NCBI GenBank assembly: GCA_965228695.1
Contig: CBDDIB010000002.1
Coordinates: 3,224,001-3,288,000, forward strand
Direction: 5' to 3'
DNA from: JAJFJD01 sp965228695
Lineage (GTDB): Bacteria; Pseudomonadota; Alphaproteobacteria; UBA8366
DNA length: 64,000 nt
The notes beneath the pieces were generated by a model. The model had not been told where the DNA came from. It saw nothing but the letters and a program-made list of their open reading frames with translations, and did no database searches. Below, piece by piece: positions 1 through 8,790 of the stretch (its first letter is position 1; every line of letters begins with the position of its first letter). The translations under genes were made by a program, and so were the position numbers.

Positions 1-239
1 TGTGTACCCAGCAGTCTGGCGCATTCATCGGCGACTTCTTTCCGGGTGACGGCAACGGTGATATCCGCGAAGGGGATACGGTCCAGTGACTCGATCTGCG
101 GTTTGATCAACCAGGGGCCGGCTTTCTCATTCTCTTGTTCCAGGTCGTATTTCGGCACTTGGGTGAGCTGAATCCCGCCCGGAACGGGCACCCCTTGGAC
201 GGCCAACAACTCTTTCGCGTCGTGCTCGAGAACGATCAT
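1..239 (-). CDS. ATP-grasp CoA-ligase beta-subunit-like protein (5' part only)
   Basis: The first 79 codons of a gene that continues beyond the left edge. Reading from the ATG at 239 leftward, the protein begins MIVLEHDAKELLAVQGVPVP and then has GPWLIKPQI around residues 42-50. This matches the N-terminal ATP-grasp region of succinyl-CoA synthetase beta and malate-CoA ligase beta subunits, whose start is typically an 'EyqAKelL..yGvpvP.G' helix followed by GPwVvKaQI. Such enzymes couple ATP hydrolysis to acyl-CoA formation through a phosphohistidine carried on the alpha subunit. The glycine-rich segment that normally follows the K-x-Q-I strand is replaced by ESLDRIPFAD, so it may be a divergent member rather than a canonical SucC. 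The specific substrate cannot be told from this fragment. Confidence 0.7.
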   Translation of the reverse strand, partial: MIVLEHDAKELLAVQGVPVPGGIQLTQVPKYDLEQENEKAGPWLIKPQIESLDRIPFADITVAVTRKEVADECARLLGT

Positions 240-575
240 CCTAACGAAGTCAGGTTGTTGTAACCAAGTTCGGTGTGCCGCGCCGGCGTTTGCCGAAAAC
301 CATGGCGTGCTAAATTTTTTCCGGCTTTAGTCATCCCAAATCTCTCAATTCGGGAGTGCATTCCGCGTATCCGATCTTCTGCAAGGTCGCAGAATTCTCG
401 TGCTGCGACAATAGGGTATGCAGGTTTCCGTATACCGCATCGCACCATCGGCCGGGGTTTTCACGGCGGCGTTCCAGCCTTCGGATTGATGAAATTCGGC
501 CGAGGGCGGCGGAAGAGGGGAATGAGATTTTTATTATTTCAATGGCAGATTGCGCCTCGCAAACAACCGTCCGGA
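240..575. other. intergenic region, 336 bp
   Basis: The region lies between the CoA-ligase start and the end of the membrane-protein operon, both on the minus strand. A 70-codon minus frame (236-448) ends with an ATGA overlap on the CoA-ligase start, but it resembles nothing known and plus-strand frames cover it equally well. I see no tRNA, repeat or clear terminator. It probably holds the promoter of the leftward CoA-ligase gene. Confidence 0.5.
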
Positions 576-1094
576 CTAGATGTCCTGTCGGCGCGGGTTG
601 AATATTTGCGGCGGCAGTTGCGGCAGTTTCTGCGGCGGCAACGGCGGCGGTATGACATACGCGTTCAAATCGCCCAATTCCTCAAGCGACTTACGGAAGA
701 ATGGATTTTTCAGGACGGCCGTCGCGTTCTTCCGGATGGCGTTGTCGATCACGTCCTCGAGCTTTTCCGCCACTTCACGTTTCCAGGGAAGCTTGTAATA
801 TCGCGGTTCGATTTCGTCTTCCAGTCGCAGCCATAAATAAATTGCTCTGCCCTCATCCATACTTGCCCCGAGAATATGAGCGAGCTGCACGTCGCGTTTG
901 AAGAGTTCGAAACTCATCGGTTTCGGTTTGGCCAGCAGCTCAATGATCTGCAGGTAACCGAGGGGGATGAATAGGGTCGTCGCGAGTAAAGCCACGAATC
1001 GAGTCTTCGGCGCCCGTGGCGCCCAGATTGCGATTGTCGCTAAGGCGGCGGCGAGACTGATCGTGACAATGAATAGGTAGAGCACCGTGTTCAT
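576..1094 (-). CDS. membrane-anchored hypothetical protein, third gene of an ExbB/ExbD-like operon
   Basis: A 172-residue protein of unknown function. Two hydrophobic segments (about residues 4-25 and 33-52) form an N-terminal membrane hairpin. A charged, mostly helical region follows (about 58-140), then a proline-rich tail with several PPLPPQ-like repeats (about 149-165). It starts with ATG at 1094, overlapping the stop of the ExbD-like gene by 4 nt, so translation is probably coupled. The proline-rich tail could span the periplasm or bind a partner, as in TonB, but no TonB C-terminal domain is visible. The two upstream genes suggest it is an accessory subunit of an ion-driven motor complex; that role is inference. 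Confidence 0.6.
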   Translation of the reverse strand: MNTVLYLFIVTISLAAALATIAIWAPRAPKTRFVALLATTLFIPLGYLQIIELLAKPKPMSFELFKRDVQLAHILGASMDEGRAIYLWLRLEDEIEPRYYKLPWKREVAEKLEDVIDNAIRKNATAVLKNPFFRKSLEELGDLNAYVIPPPLPPQKLPQLPPQIFNPRRQDI

Positions 1095-1693
1095 CGGATT
1101 GCACCGGTTATGAGGGGATGTCGAAGCGTGCTAACGCTGCCGTCGATCAAGTCACCTTCTTTGGTTAGACGGAAACTATAGGCCGTTTCTTCCTGGTTTC
1201 GCTTGTAGAGTTGCACGACCGTTTTCAGGATTTGCCGCGTCGTGTCGAATTTCTGGCGAACGCTTACCACGATCGTGACCGGAATTGTGATCCCGGAAGG
1301 CAGATGGCCGTACATGTGGACATTGACGATGTACTCGCCGGCGGAAATACCGCGGCTGTAGGAAATTTCGTAATTCTCTTTCGTGGCGTCGCCTTCACCG
1401 CCGAGGTCGTCCCGCAAGAGGTTGAAGACCCGGCCGCCCTGGTTCCAGAACCCGACCGGTTGCTGTCCCGGTGCTTTGACCCATAGGTCGACATCGTAGG
1501 GCTGATCGGTCGGCCAATGCATTTCGACGATGACGTTGCCGGGCGCTTTGTGGTCCTGCGCTTCTTCGGTCGTGGTCTTGATGTGCGGCAGCAGCATGAT
1601 GACCATCGCGACGAACCCGATGAGCGCCAACAAGATGACGTCCCGGAAGACGGTTCCTGACGTGTCGTCTTCGAAGTCGTCAATTTCGTCCAC
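1091..1693 (-). CDS. ExbD/TolR-like subunit with a YfaP (DUF2135)-like periplasmic domain
   Basis: A 200-residue protein with one N-terminal transmembrane helix (about residues 16-36), preceded by an acidic stretch and carrying an Asp (FRDVILL) near its start. This resembles the single helix of ExbD/TolR, in which an Asp carries the proton. The rest is periplasmic and has the pattern DVDLWVKAP, then a GG and a DD, then GEYIVNVHMYG (about 68-128), as in YfaP/DUF2135 beta-sandwich domains. ExbD/TolR normally carry a different small periplasmic domain, so this combination is unusual. Translation starts at a GTG (1693) behind GGAG and overlaps the ExbB-like gene by 14 nt and the next gene by 4 nt. 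Assignment as ExbD-like rests on position and topology, not on overall identity. Confidence 0.6.
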   Translation of the reverse strand: MDEIDDFEDDTSGTVFRDVILLALIGFVAMVIMLLPHIKTTTEEAQDHKAPGNVIVEMHWPTDQPYDVDLWVKAPGQQPVGFWNQGGRVFNLLRDDLGGEGDATKENYEISYSRGISAGEYIVNVHMYGHLPSGITIPVTIVVSVRQKFDTTRQILKTVVQLYKRNQEETAYSFRLTKEGDLIDGSVSTLRHPLITGAIR

Positions 1694-2306
1694 GGTTTTC
1701 TCCGAGATCGACGATGGCCGAGTACAAGTTAACGGTCCCGGTCGAGAGGATTCGATGGTTCACGATAAGCCAGAGATGCAGAATCGCGCCGACCAAGGTG
1801 GTGTAGAGCGCGATCGACATGCCGCCGATCAAACGTCCGATCACGGGCGCGACCGTATCGGCGCTGGCGGTTGCGTTCGGATCCACCGCCGACAAGGCGA
1901 TGATGAAGCCGATGACCGTGCCGATCAGGCCCAAGAACACCAAAGAGTTGGCGATATGCCGGACGATCGTGATCCGATTGATGAGCTTTGCGCGAAGCGC
2001 GGACATGAGAACCGTACGGCCGTCCTTGTCGTTGTCATAGACGCTTTGCATGTACCGTGCGGCGCGTGAGTCGGCCGGCGGCTGGCCCGTTTTGATGTCA
2101 TTCAGTTCGACGCTGGTTTGCCAGATCTTGACGCCGCACACGACGAGTCCGTAAATGAACACGGCGGCGATGATGCCGACGAGTTCGATCGTTTTCGGCA
2201 CCAGCATCGCGTCGAGCCAACCTTCGATATAGACAGCCAGCAAGATGCTCGCGAACATCAGATTAAACAGCGTGAATCTGGCAACAAGGAGATACCTGAA
2301 CTCCAT
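1680..2306 (-). CDS. MotA/TolQ/ExbB-type proton-channel family protein
   Basis: A 208-residue inner-membrane protein. Hydrophobic helices lie at about residues 10-30 and 42-62. After a cytoplasmic loop come two more, one with NSLVFLGLIGTVIGFIIALS (about 120-140) and one with GRLIGGMSIALYTTLVGAIL (about 158-178). The 'LGLlGTV.G' and 'gGms.AL.tTl.Gl' motifs are the signature of ExbB/TolQ/MotA channel subunits, which use proton or sodium flow to drive a periplasmic partner. It is the first gene of a three-gene operon with overlapping ends. It has neither the extra cytoplasmic domain of MotA nor tonB/tolA neighbours, so the energised process is unknown. Confidence 0.8.
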   Translation of the reverse strand: MEFRYLLVARFTLFNLMFASILLAVYIEGWLDAMLVPKTIELVGIIAAVFIYGLVVCGVKIWQTSVELNDIKTGQPPADSRAARYMQSVYDNDKDGRTVLMSALRAKLINRITIVRHIANSLVFLGLIGTVIGFIIALSAVDPNATASADTVAPVIGRLIGGMSIALYTTLVGAILHLWLIVNHRILSTGTVNLYSAIVDLGENRGRN

Positions 2307-2477
2307 CTAAGCCCCCGTAAGAAATCCGGTTGTCATAGGATTTGGCGCTGTCGGACACCCGGAACATACGTTCGGGCCGCAAGACCGGCGAACCGTATCA
2401 GACTCCGTTGCGCCGGTCGGGGTACCTGGATACTCAAGATAATCACAAAGCCTTCGCCCATGCATTGATGGCTCCGC

Positions 2478-3347
2478 CTAACCATAAGCCGCTTTAAAGT
2501 CTTTGAGTACGGCGATGTGCTCGGCGGGCGTTGCAAGTCCCGCAAACATCGTTCGCAACGTCACATGTGAGACACCGTGTCCCTGCCACTCGGTGACCTG
2601 ACGGGCCCAGTCGTCCGGATTTCGGTTTCCTATGTGCAGCGTTGCGTCGATGCCAAGCGCGGATGGGGCGCGGCCCGCGTCTTCGGCGGCTTCCCGGAAT
2701 ATTGCGATTTGGGCTTCAGCGTCTGCGCCGGGCGCGATGCGGGGGTTCAGGAACCAGCCGTCGCCGAGCCGACCGGCGCGCTTTATCGCCGGGGGCTCGA
2801 ATGCGCCGAACCAGACTGGTATCGGCTGCTGCACCGGCAGGGGGTTCAAACCTGAATTTGCAACCGTGTGCCACTCGCCGTCGAAATCGATGATCTCGTT
2901 CGTCCAGAGCTTCCGCATCAGGTCGACCTGTTCCTCGATGCGCCGTGCACGATTTCGGAAGCTCTGGCCCAGCGCGTCGAACTCCAACGCGTTCCATCCG
3001 ATTCCGACGCCCAGCCGCAGCCGTCCGCCGCTCAAGACATCCAATTCGGCCGCCTGTTTCGCGACCAGGATGGCAGGGCGTTGCGGCAGGATCAAAATGG
3101 CGGTCGAAAGCTCCAGCGTCCGCGTCACGGCGGCCATGAAACCGAATAGAACGAATGGTTCATGGAAGGTGTTGTCGCGGGTGTAGTAGCTGCGCCAGTC
3201 GTCCGCTTCCGCGGTCTCCGCTTGGAGTACGTGGTCGATCGCCGTGATGTGGTCGTAGCCGAGATCTTCGACCGCCTGCGAGAAATCCCGAATGGCGGCA
3301 GGGTCGGTCCCGATCTCCGTGGTGGGGAAGGCAACACCTATTCGCAT
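2478..3347 (-). CDS. LLM-class flavin/F420-dependent oxidoreductase
   Basis: A 289-residue luciferase-like monooxygenase (bacterial luciferase TIM-barrel superfamily). It opens MRIGVAFPTTEIG and contains EDLGYDHITAIDHVL, TAILILPQRPAILVAKQAAELDVLSGGRLRLGVGIGW (spread over residues 83-122) and PVWFGAFEPPAIKRAGRLGDGWF. These are hallmarks of the F420/FMN-binding TIGR03619-like group. Such enzymes oxidise or reduce small organic substrates with a bound flavin or F420; the substrate cannot be predicted. I chose the ATG at 3347, behind AGAGGA, rather than an upstream TTG. It is divergent from the Rieske dioxygenase genes across 153 bp, so it may belong to the same catabolic unit. Confidence 0.85.
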   Translation of the reverse strand: MRIGVAFPTTEIGTDPAAIRDFSQAVEDLGYDHITAIDHVLQAETAEADDWRSYYTRDNTFHEPFVLFGFMAAVTRTLELSTAILILPQRPAILVAKQAAELDVLSGGRLRLGVGIGWNALEFDALGQSFRNRARRIEEQVDLMRKLWTNEIIDFDGEWHTVANSGLNPLPVQQPIPVWFGAFEPPAIKRAGRLGDGWFLNPRIAPGADAEAQIAIFREAAEDAGRAPSALGIDATLHIGNRNPDDWARQVTEWQGHGVSHVTLRTMFAGLATPAEHIAVLKDFKAAYG

Positions 3348-3500
3348 CAATATCCTCTGGTTCGATCATTTTTTGCGCCAGGCGCCATGCTGGCGCGGCG
3401 TGATTTGTCTGAGCCTAACACACGTCGCATACTTGGCGGCACAAGGCTCGACGGTACCGTATCTTTGCCGTGGGTCACACGGATCTGCAGTGTTTGAGCT

Positions 3501-4736
3501 ATGGCGATCAATCCGAATTCCCATCAATGGCCTGAGGAGGGGCTTGCGCGCGTACCGGCTTGGATCTTCAGTGATCCCGATATATACGCTCGCGAACGCG
3601 ACGTCATTTTTCGAGGTCCGAGCTGGAATTATGTGGCGCTGAGTTGTGAAATTCCCAATGCCGGCGATTTCAAACGAAATTTCGTTGGGGACATGCCGGT
3701 TGTCGTCGCGCGGGACGAAGATGGCAACGCCAACGTATTCGTCAACCGGTGTGCCCATCGGGGCGTCCGGTTTTGCCGGCAGCATCGCGGCAACTCGCCT
3801 GAGTTCATGTGCCCCTATCATCAGTGGACCTTCAATCTGAAGGGCGACCTGATCGGCGTTCCGTTCCGGCGCGGCCTTCGCAAGCAAGGCGGTATGCCGG
3901 CGGACTTCCGGCTCGAGGATCACGGTCTCGAAACGCTACGCGTGACCGAGCGGAACGGGGCCATCTTTGCGTCCTTCGATCCGGCTGTCGAACCGTTCGA
4001 AGACTATCTGGGCGGGCAAATGCTGGGATATTTCGATCGCGTATTCGATGGTCGCGGCCTTCGGGTGTTGGGATATATGCGCCAATCGATACCGGCGAAC
4101 TGGAAGCTTTATGTCGATAACCAGAAAGATCCCTATCACGCGACGCTGCTGCATTACTTCCTGATCAGTTTCGGCTTATTCCGGGCAACCGAGCCGTCTT
4201 TCGTGAAGATGGATTCGACCGGCCGGCATTCCGCGCTGACGTCCCAGAAGGGCGATCAGGGCGTGTTCACGGGCACCGACCAAATGAAGCACAACGATGC
4301 GGCGCTTACGCTGGAGGGAACCCAGATGCTGGAGCCCGAGCGCGAGTTCATCGGGCCGGATACGGTGGTGATCAACTCGATCTGGCCGTCGGTCATCATC
4401 CAGCAGCAATCGAATACGCTTGCCGTCCGCCATATCATCCCGCGGGGGCCGGGCAGCTACGAATTGTCGTGGACCTTCTTCGGCTATGCCGACGACGACC
4501 CCGCGATGACCAAAAAGCGGCTCCTGCAGGCCAATCTGATGGGGCCGTCCGGTTTCGTGTCGATCGATGACAGCGAGGTCGTTGCATTCGTCCAACGGGG
4601 AAGCGAGGCCTATGGCGGGGCCTGCCAGGTGACCGAGATGGACGGCGGTGCGGAGGTTCGCGAGGCCGAGACGCTGATCTCGGAAGGGGCGGTCCGCGGT
4701 TTCTACGGATACTACCGTTCGGTGATGGCGTTATGA
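3501..4736 (+). CDS. aromatic-ring-hydroxylating dioxygenase, large (alpha) subunit
   Basis: A 411-residue Rieske non-heme iron oxygenase. The [2Fe-2S] ligands are visible as C84-x-H86 and C104-x2-H107. The mononuclear-iron site is D210-x2-H213-x4-H218 (KDPYHATLLHYF), with a likely third carboxylate ligand in the later SIDDSEVV segment. Alpha subunits bind O2 and insert both oxygen atoms into an aromatic or related substrate, fed by an electron-transfer chain. No ferredoxin or reductase gene is adjacent, so electrons must come from elsewhere. The stop overlaps the beta-subunit start by 4 nt (ATGA). Substrate specificity is unknown. Confidence 0.92.
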   Translation: MAINPNSHQWPEEGLARVPAWIFSDPDIYARERDVIFRGPSWNYVALSCEIPNAGDFKRNFVGDMPVVVARDEDGNANVFVNRCAHRGVRFCRQHRGNSPEFMCPYHQWTFNLKGDLIGVPFRRGLRKQGGMPADFRLEDHGLETLRVTERNGAIFASFDPAVEPFEDYLGGQMLGYFDRVFDGRGLRVLGYMRQSIPANWKLYVDNQKDPYHATLLHYFLISFGLFRATEPSFVKMDSTGRHSALTSQKGDQGVFTGTDQMKHNDAALTLEGTQMLEPEREFIGPDTVVINSIWPSVIIQQQSNTLAVRHIIPRGPGSYELSWTFFGYADDDPAMTKKRLLQANLMGPSGFVSIDDSEVVAFVQRGSEAYGGACQVTEMDGGAEVREAETLISEGAVRGFYGYYRSVMAL

Positions 4737-5272
4737 GCGGCCGGCAGTTCGGGGCGGAGACAACGCCGATTGCCGTCCCGGCAGACCTTAGGTCCATGGC
4801 GCCAACCGATCTCCGGATCGCGCTGGACGCACTGATGGCCGATTATGCGTCCGTATTGGATGGAGACGCGCTAGATCAATGGCCGGACTTCTTCGTCGAA
4901 GACTGCGTCTACCGGATCATTCCGCGTGAGAATTTCGAGATGGATCTTCCGCTTGCCGTGTTCAGCTGCGAGGGGCAGGGAATGCTGCGGGACCGGGTCA
5001 CCGCAATCCGGGAGACGCTGTTGTTCGAGCCACGCACGCTCCGGCATATTACCAGCGGCATGCGTGTCCTGGGAATCGATTCGGACGGGTCGGTCCACAG
5101 TCAGACGAGTTACGTCGTCTATGAGAATACCGCCGACGAGACAAACAACGTCTTTAGTGTCGGGCGGTATTTGGACCGCGTCGTTTCTGACGCCGGCCGA
5201 TTGAAGTATGCCGAAAAACTGTGCGTCTTCGACACGAGCGTTATCGACACATCGCTGATCTATCCGCTGTAG
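4733..5272 (+). CDS. aromatic-ring-hydroxylating dioxygenase, small (beta) subunit
   Basis: A 179-residue NTF2/SnoaL-fold protein typical of the beta subunits that give Rieske dioxygenases their alpha3-beta3 structure. Diagnostic features are the helix ALMADYASVLDGDALDQWPDFF, the YRIIPRENF strand and the C-terminal KLCVFDTSVIDTSLIYPL (written in parts). The last matches the common beta-subunit ending of a '..D......l..PL' strand. It starts within the alpha-subunit stop codon, so the two are translated together. It ends 36 bp from the end of the convergent tctA gene. Confidence 0.88.
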   Translation: MSGRQFGAETTPIAVPADLRSMAPTDLRIALDALMADYASVLDGDALDQWPDFFVEDCVYRIIPRENFEMDLPLAVFSCEGQGMLRDRVTAIRETLLFEPRTLRHITSGMRVLGIDSDGSVHSQTSYVVYENTADETNNVFSVGRYLDRVVSDAGRLKYAEKLCVFDTSVIDTSLIYPL

Positions 5273-5308
5273 ACCGACGAATTCGGCGGCAACCGTTCGG
5301 GCCGTATC

Positions 5309-6835
5309 CTATCCATCCGCGGGCCTGGCTTCAGCGCCCGGCTTTTGCTTGACCGTTTGGTAAATCCGGACCCCGATCACCAGTAGGGCGAGCAGGATAA
5401 AGAGGATGGCGAGCGGCCGCTCAAAGAAGATCATCGGTCCGTTTTCCGAGAGCAGCAGCGCTTGCCGCAAGGCACGTTCGGCGCCGGGTCCCAGAATAAA
5501 GGCAATGATGAAGGCCGGCAGGCTGTAGTCGAACTTCTTGAAGAAATACCCGACGAACCCGAATAGGCACATCATCATGACGTCGAATAGTGTGTTGCGC
5601 AGCGCGTAGACCGCGATGATCGACGTGATGAAGATGAAGGGATAGATGACCCGAACCGGGACCTTTGCGATGATCCGGCCGATGATGTCGCTGCCCCAAT
5701 AGCCCATCATGAAATAGGTGATGATGCAGAGCAGCCCGGATGCGAACAGGCCGTAGATCGTGTTGGTGTCCGTCTCGAAGATCTTCGGTCCGATATTCAT
5801 CCCGTGGATCAGGAAGACGCCGCCGAGTAGGGCAGCCGACACGCTGCCCGGAATGCCGAGTGTCAGGAGCGGAATGATATTGGCACCGGAAACCGAGTTG
5901 TTGGCCGCTTCGGCGGCCGCGACGCCCTTGATTTCGCCTTCACCCCATTTGTCATCCGGTTTGCGCGATCGTTTTGCTTCGGCATAGGCCACGAAACAGG
6001 CCGCCGACGCGCCGACGCCCGGTAGCATGCCGATGATGGTGCCCATGCCGGTCGACTTCGCCATGACCGGCAAGCTGCGCTTGAGATCGCGCCAGGTGAC
6101 GTAGTTGTCCTGCGGTACGTCGGATTTCTTCGACAACATTCGTTCCGCGCCGAGGGCGCCCCGGTCGGCAATCTGAATGAAGATTTCGGAGACGACGAAC
6201 ACGCCCAATAGAACGGGCACGAGGCCGATCCCTGTTTCCAGATAATTCACCTCGAAGGTGAGGCGGGGCATCGAGCTGATCGGATCGAGGCCGATAATCG
6301 ACAACAGGATTCCGAGCATCGTGCTTATAAGGCCGCGGATAACCGAATTACCGATGACGCTGCCGATAATGACGAAGGCGGTGCAATAGACCGCGAAGAT
6401 TTCCGGCGGCCCCATGCGCGCCGTGTAGATCGCAATAAAGGCCGCGCCGAATATCAGTAGGCATTCAGAGAAGAAATCGCCTGCCGCGGATGCGGTGACC
6501 GCCATCTTTAGCGCCTTGCCCTGTTTGCCCTGCCGGGTCAGCGGGTATCCCTCAATCTGGGTTGCGGATGCCTGTGGCGTGCCTGGCGTATTGAAGAGGA
6601 TGGCTGGGATCGATCCGCCGAAACTCGCGGATTTGCCGATCGTGTAGACGAAGACAAGCGCGGATAACGGTTCCAGGTAGAACGACAGGGGGATGATCAT
6701 CGAAATGGCGGCGGACGCCGTCAGGCCGGGTGTCGCGCCGGCCAGTAGGCCGATGGTCGTGCCCAAAATGGCGTAAAAGACGGCCCATCCGCTGCTGAAC
6801 AGCGTAACGATACCGTCGAAAATCGGGTGTTCCAT
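5309..6835 (-). CDS. tctA: tripartite tricarboxylate transporter, large membrane subunit
   Basis: A 508-residue protein with about ten to twelve hydrophobic segments. It carries the TctA family motifs GATPGLTASAAISMIIPLSF (about residues 33-52) and, in the middle, GMLPGVGASAACFVAYAEAKR (about 268-288). TctA is the permease of TTT systems, which import carboxylic acids with energy from an ion gradient and depend on a periplasmic binding protein. The gene order tctC-tctB-tctA on the minus strand is complete, with 12 bp between tctB and tctA. Length and motif order match the family. The cargo is not predictable from the permease. Confidence 0.93.
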   Translation of the reverse strand: MEHPIFDGIVTLFSSGWAVFYAILGTTIGLLAGATPGLTASAAISMIIPLSFYLEPLSALVFVYTIGKSASFGGSIPAILFNTPGTPQASATQIEGYPLTRQGKQGKALKMAVTASAAGDFFSECLLIFGAAFIAIYTARMGPPEIFAVYCTAFVIIGSVIGNSVIRGLISTMLGILLSIIGLDPISSMPRLTFEVNYLETGIGLVPVLLGVFVVSEIFIQIADRGALGAERMLSKKSDVPQDNYVTWRDLKRSLPVMAKSTGMGTIIGMLPGVGASAACFVAYAEAKRSRKPDDKWGEGEIKGVAAAEAANNSVSGANIIPLLTLGIPGSVSAALLGGVFLIHGMNIGPKIFETDTNTIYGLFASGLLCIITYFMMGYWGSDIIGRIIAKVPVRVIYPFIFITSIIAVYALRNTLFDVMMMCLFGFVGYFFKKFDYSLPAFIIAFILGPGAERALRQALLLSENGPMIFFERPLAILFILLALLVIGVRIYQTVKQKPGAEARPADG

Positions 6836-6847
6836 ATCCTGTCGTCC

Positions 6848-7372
6848 CTATACGCCGATGAATTTCTGCATCGGGCCGAAGAGATAATAATTGTCGTACT
6901 CGAGGAGCATGCCCGTTGGCTCCAACAGCCGGAATATGCCGAAGAAAATTACGTAGTAGAAAATGGCGGCTATCACCGGGATGACCACGAGCCATTTGAA
7001 ACCTCTGTTCCCGAATATCGCCAAGGTCGCGGACAATGCGATGATTGTCGGTATGAGATATTGAAACAGGTTGATGAGGCCAAGGTAGATGAAGGCGATT
7101 ACCGCCATCGGAATGACCCAGAAAAAGAAGATCCGAACCTCGTTCGTTCCGTCGTTCTGGGTGGGCGCGGTGGCGCTGCGGAAGCGCATTACCGCACCGC
7201 CCAACATGATCAAAGTAAGGGCAAACAGGATGTATAAGATCGCTTGCGGGAAGACATAAGGCTGCAGTCCGGTGCCGAACGGGTCTTCCTCGATTGCCAG
7301 GGATGCCCAATAGAAAATCAACGTCGTAATCAGCATCACGATCGCTGAAATTAGATCTCGTCGTGCCGTCAT
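6848..7372 (-). CDS. tctB: tripartite tricarboxylate transporter, small membrane subunit
   Basis: A 174-residue protein with four hydrophobic helices (about residues 5-25, 36-56, 82-102 and 110-150), the usual TctB topology. Family landmarks are the N-terminal DLISAIVMLITTLIFYWAS helix and the DPFGTGLQPYVFPQAI segment, where TctB proteins typically have 'GpgffP'. I start it at the ATG at 7372 (MTARRDL), because the longer frame would need a TTG at 7405. It sits between tctC and tctA in one operon. TctB is poorly conserved; position is the main support. Confidence 0.85.
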   Translation of the reverse strand: MTARRDLISAIVMLITTLIFYWASLAIEEDPFGTGLQPYVFPQAILYILFALTLIMLGGAVMRFRSATAPTQNDGTNEVRIFFFWVIPMAVIAFIYLGLINLFQYLIPTIIALSATLAIFGNRGFKWLVVIPVIAAIFYYVIFFGIFRLLEPTGMLLEYDNYYLFGPMQKFIGV

Positions 7373-7448
7373 CGTGTACCTGCGGGGAAACCGCGGGACG
7401 GACAATTAGGTCCGTCCCGCGATAGTTGGCTTACAATCGTCTCGACGA

Positions 7449-8411
7449 TTACTTTTTCTTCAGTTCGTCGACAAGCGGTTGCCAGAGCGACGTCAGAGAC
7501 TTGTAGTATTTCAACGTCTCTGGTCCGCTCTTGTACTTGGACGGCAAGCCGGCCTTGCCCAGGAGTTTCTTGAACGCCTTGTGGGCCGTCATTTTCTGAC
7601 AGGCGGCGTCGAGGATCTTGATCCGCTCGTCGGAAACACCCTTCGGAGCCATCACGATCATCGGTGTGAAGACCTCGGTGAAGTTCACGCCGAGTTCCTT
7701 CATCGTCGCGACGTCCTTATTGTTCGGGTCCCGCTCGGGGAAGAGCAAGCCCAATACGCGCAACTGATCCTGGAAACCGCTGCGCAGATGGATTCCGAAG
7801 ACGCCGTAATCGACCTGCTTACCGATCACGAGGCCGCGTGCCGGGGCGCCGCCCTTGGCGGGAACGTCCTGGCCTTGGATGTTATTCCGCTTCGCGAAGG
7901 CGAGGGCGGCAATACCCCATGTGCTGGTGCGGCCAGGCGTCGCGAACCGCATCTTGCCCGGGTTCGCTTGGGCCTCGGCCACCAGCTGCTTGGCGGTCTT
8001 GATCGGACTGTCTTTATGCACGAAGACGGCGGGCAGCAGGCGGCCGACCATGCAGACGATCTTAAAGTCGTCGAACGGATCGACCGGCGCTTTCCGGAAC
8101 TGGGTCGAAAAATAGAGCGCGCCGCTCGAGGCCAGATGGATGGTGTGGCCGTCCGGTTTGGAGTCCGCCACGAATTTTGCCGCGGGAACGCCCGATCCGC
8201 CGGGCTTGTTGACGACGATAAGCGGTTGGAGGTTGAGATACTCAGGCGCCACGCTCGCCAGTGCGCGGGCGTATGAGTCGGTGCCGCCGCCGGCACCGTA
8301 GCCGACAATCATCGTCACGGGTTTGCGGGGAAATTCTGCCGCGTTTGCGGTGCCGAAGGTGAAGGCCGCGAGGGCAGCCGTCGACACCAGGGCTAGTTTC
8401 TTAAACTTCAT
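7449..8411 (-). CDS. tctC: TTT-system periplasmic binding protein (Bug family), copy 1
   Basis: A 320-residue secreted protein. A Sec signal peptide with cleavage probably after TANA (about residue 24) is followed by AEFPRKPVTMIVGYGAGGGTD, split here at the Bug-family 'G.GaGGgtD' ligand loop. PGGSGVPAAKFVA and TPGRTSTWG are further family features. Bug proteins capture a carboxylate ligand and deliver it to TctAB. AGGGAGG lies a few bases upstream of the ATG. A second, very similar gene lies at 11151-12128; by eye the two mature proteins agree over most of their length. The upstream 379 bp is shared with a divergent gene and contains an 8-bp inverted repeat. Confidence 0.93.
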   Translation of the reverse strand: MKFKKLALVSTAALAAFTFGTANAAEFPRKPVTMIVGYGAGGGTDSYARALASVAPEYLNLQPLIVVNKPGGSGVPAAKFVADSKPDGHTIHLASSGALYFSTQFRKAPVDPFDDFKIVCMVGRLLPAVFVHKDSPIKTAKQLVAEAQANPGKMRFATPGRTSTWGIAALAFAKRNNIQGQDVPAKGGAPARGLVIGKQVDYGVFGIHLRSGFQDQLRVLGLLFPERDPNNKDVATMKELGVNFTEVFTPMIVMAPKGVSDERIKILDAACQKMTAHKAFKKLLGKAGLPSKYKSGPETLKYYKSLTSLWQPLVDELKKK

Positions 8412-8662
8412 GTTACCTCCCTATCGAAAGAGAATTCTGATTTTCTGTGGATGACCATCTGCGTTGCGAGGATCGTTAAGGGACAGACGGTTCCGATTGT
8501 CCGTGGCGGAAGTGTAACACCAGTCGCAGCGATTCCAAATTCGCTAAGCCCGCGGCGTGCCCGATTGCTTTCATAGATTGCTGAAATTAGACGGCACTTC
8601 TAAACAACATTGTGCAGCGGGCCCGGTGCGCGTGCGGCTTAATCATTAGGACGCTATTCCTC

Positions 8663-8695
8663 CACCACCGATGGTATAGGCGCAAACCGGTGGTG
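8663..8695. promoter_or_regulatory. inverted repeat in the tctC upstream region, possible operator
   Basis: CACCACCG (8663-8670) and CGGTGGTG (8688-8695) form perfect 8-bp arms separated by 17 nt. They lie about 250 bp upstream of tctC and about 95 bp upstream of the divergent gene at 8791. The rest of the 8412-8790 gap shows no gene. This could be a regulator site or a hairpin in a leader RNA; no regulator gene is adjacent. Confidence 0.35.
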
Positions 8696-8790
8696 TTAGG
8701 ATCAATGACCGAACGCAAAGTGTGGCCACGCGGCACAAGCTTTTCGAGAATATCCTCCTAAAAAATGTCAACTAAGAGGGAGAATTCTCA

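Noticed and set aside
273..836. A 187-codon plus frame
   Set aside because: It overlaps the end of the minus-strand operon and the translation has no recognisable domain.
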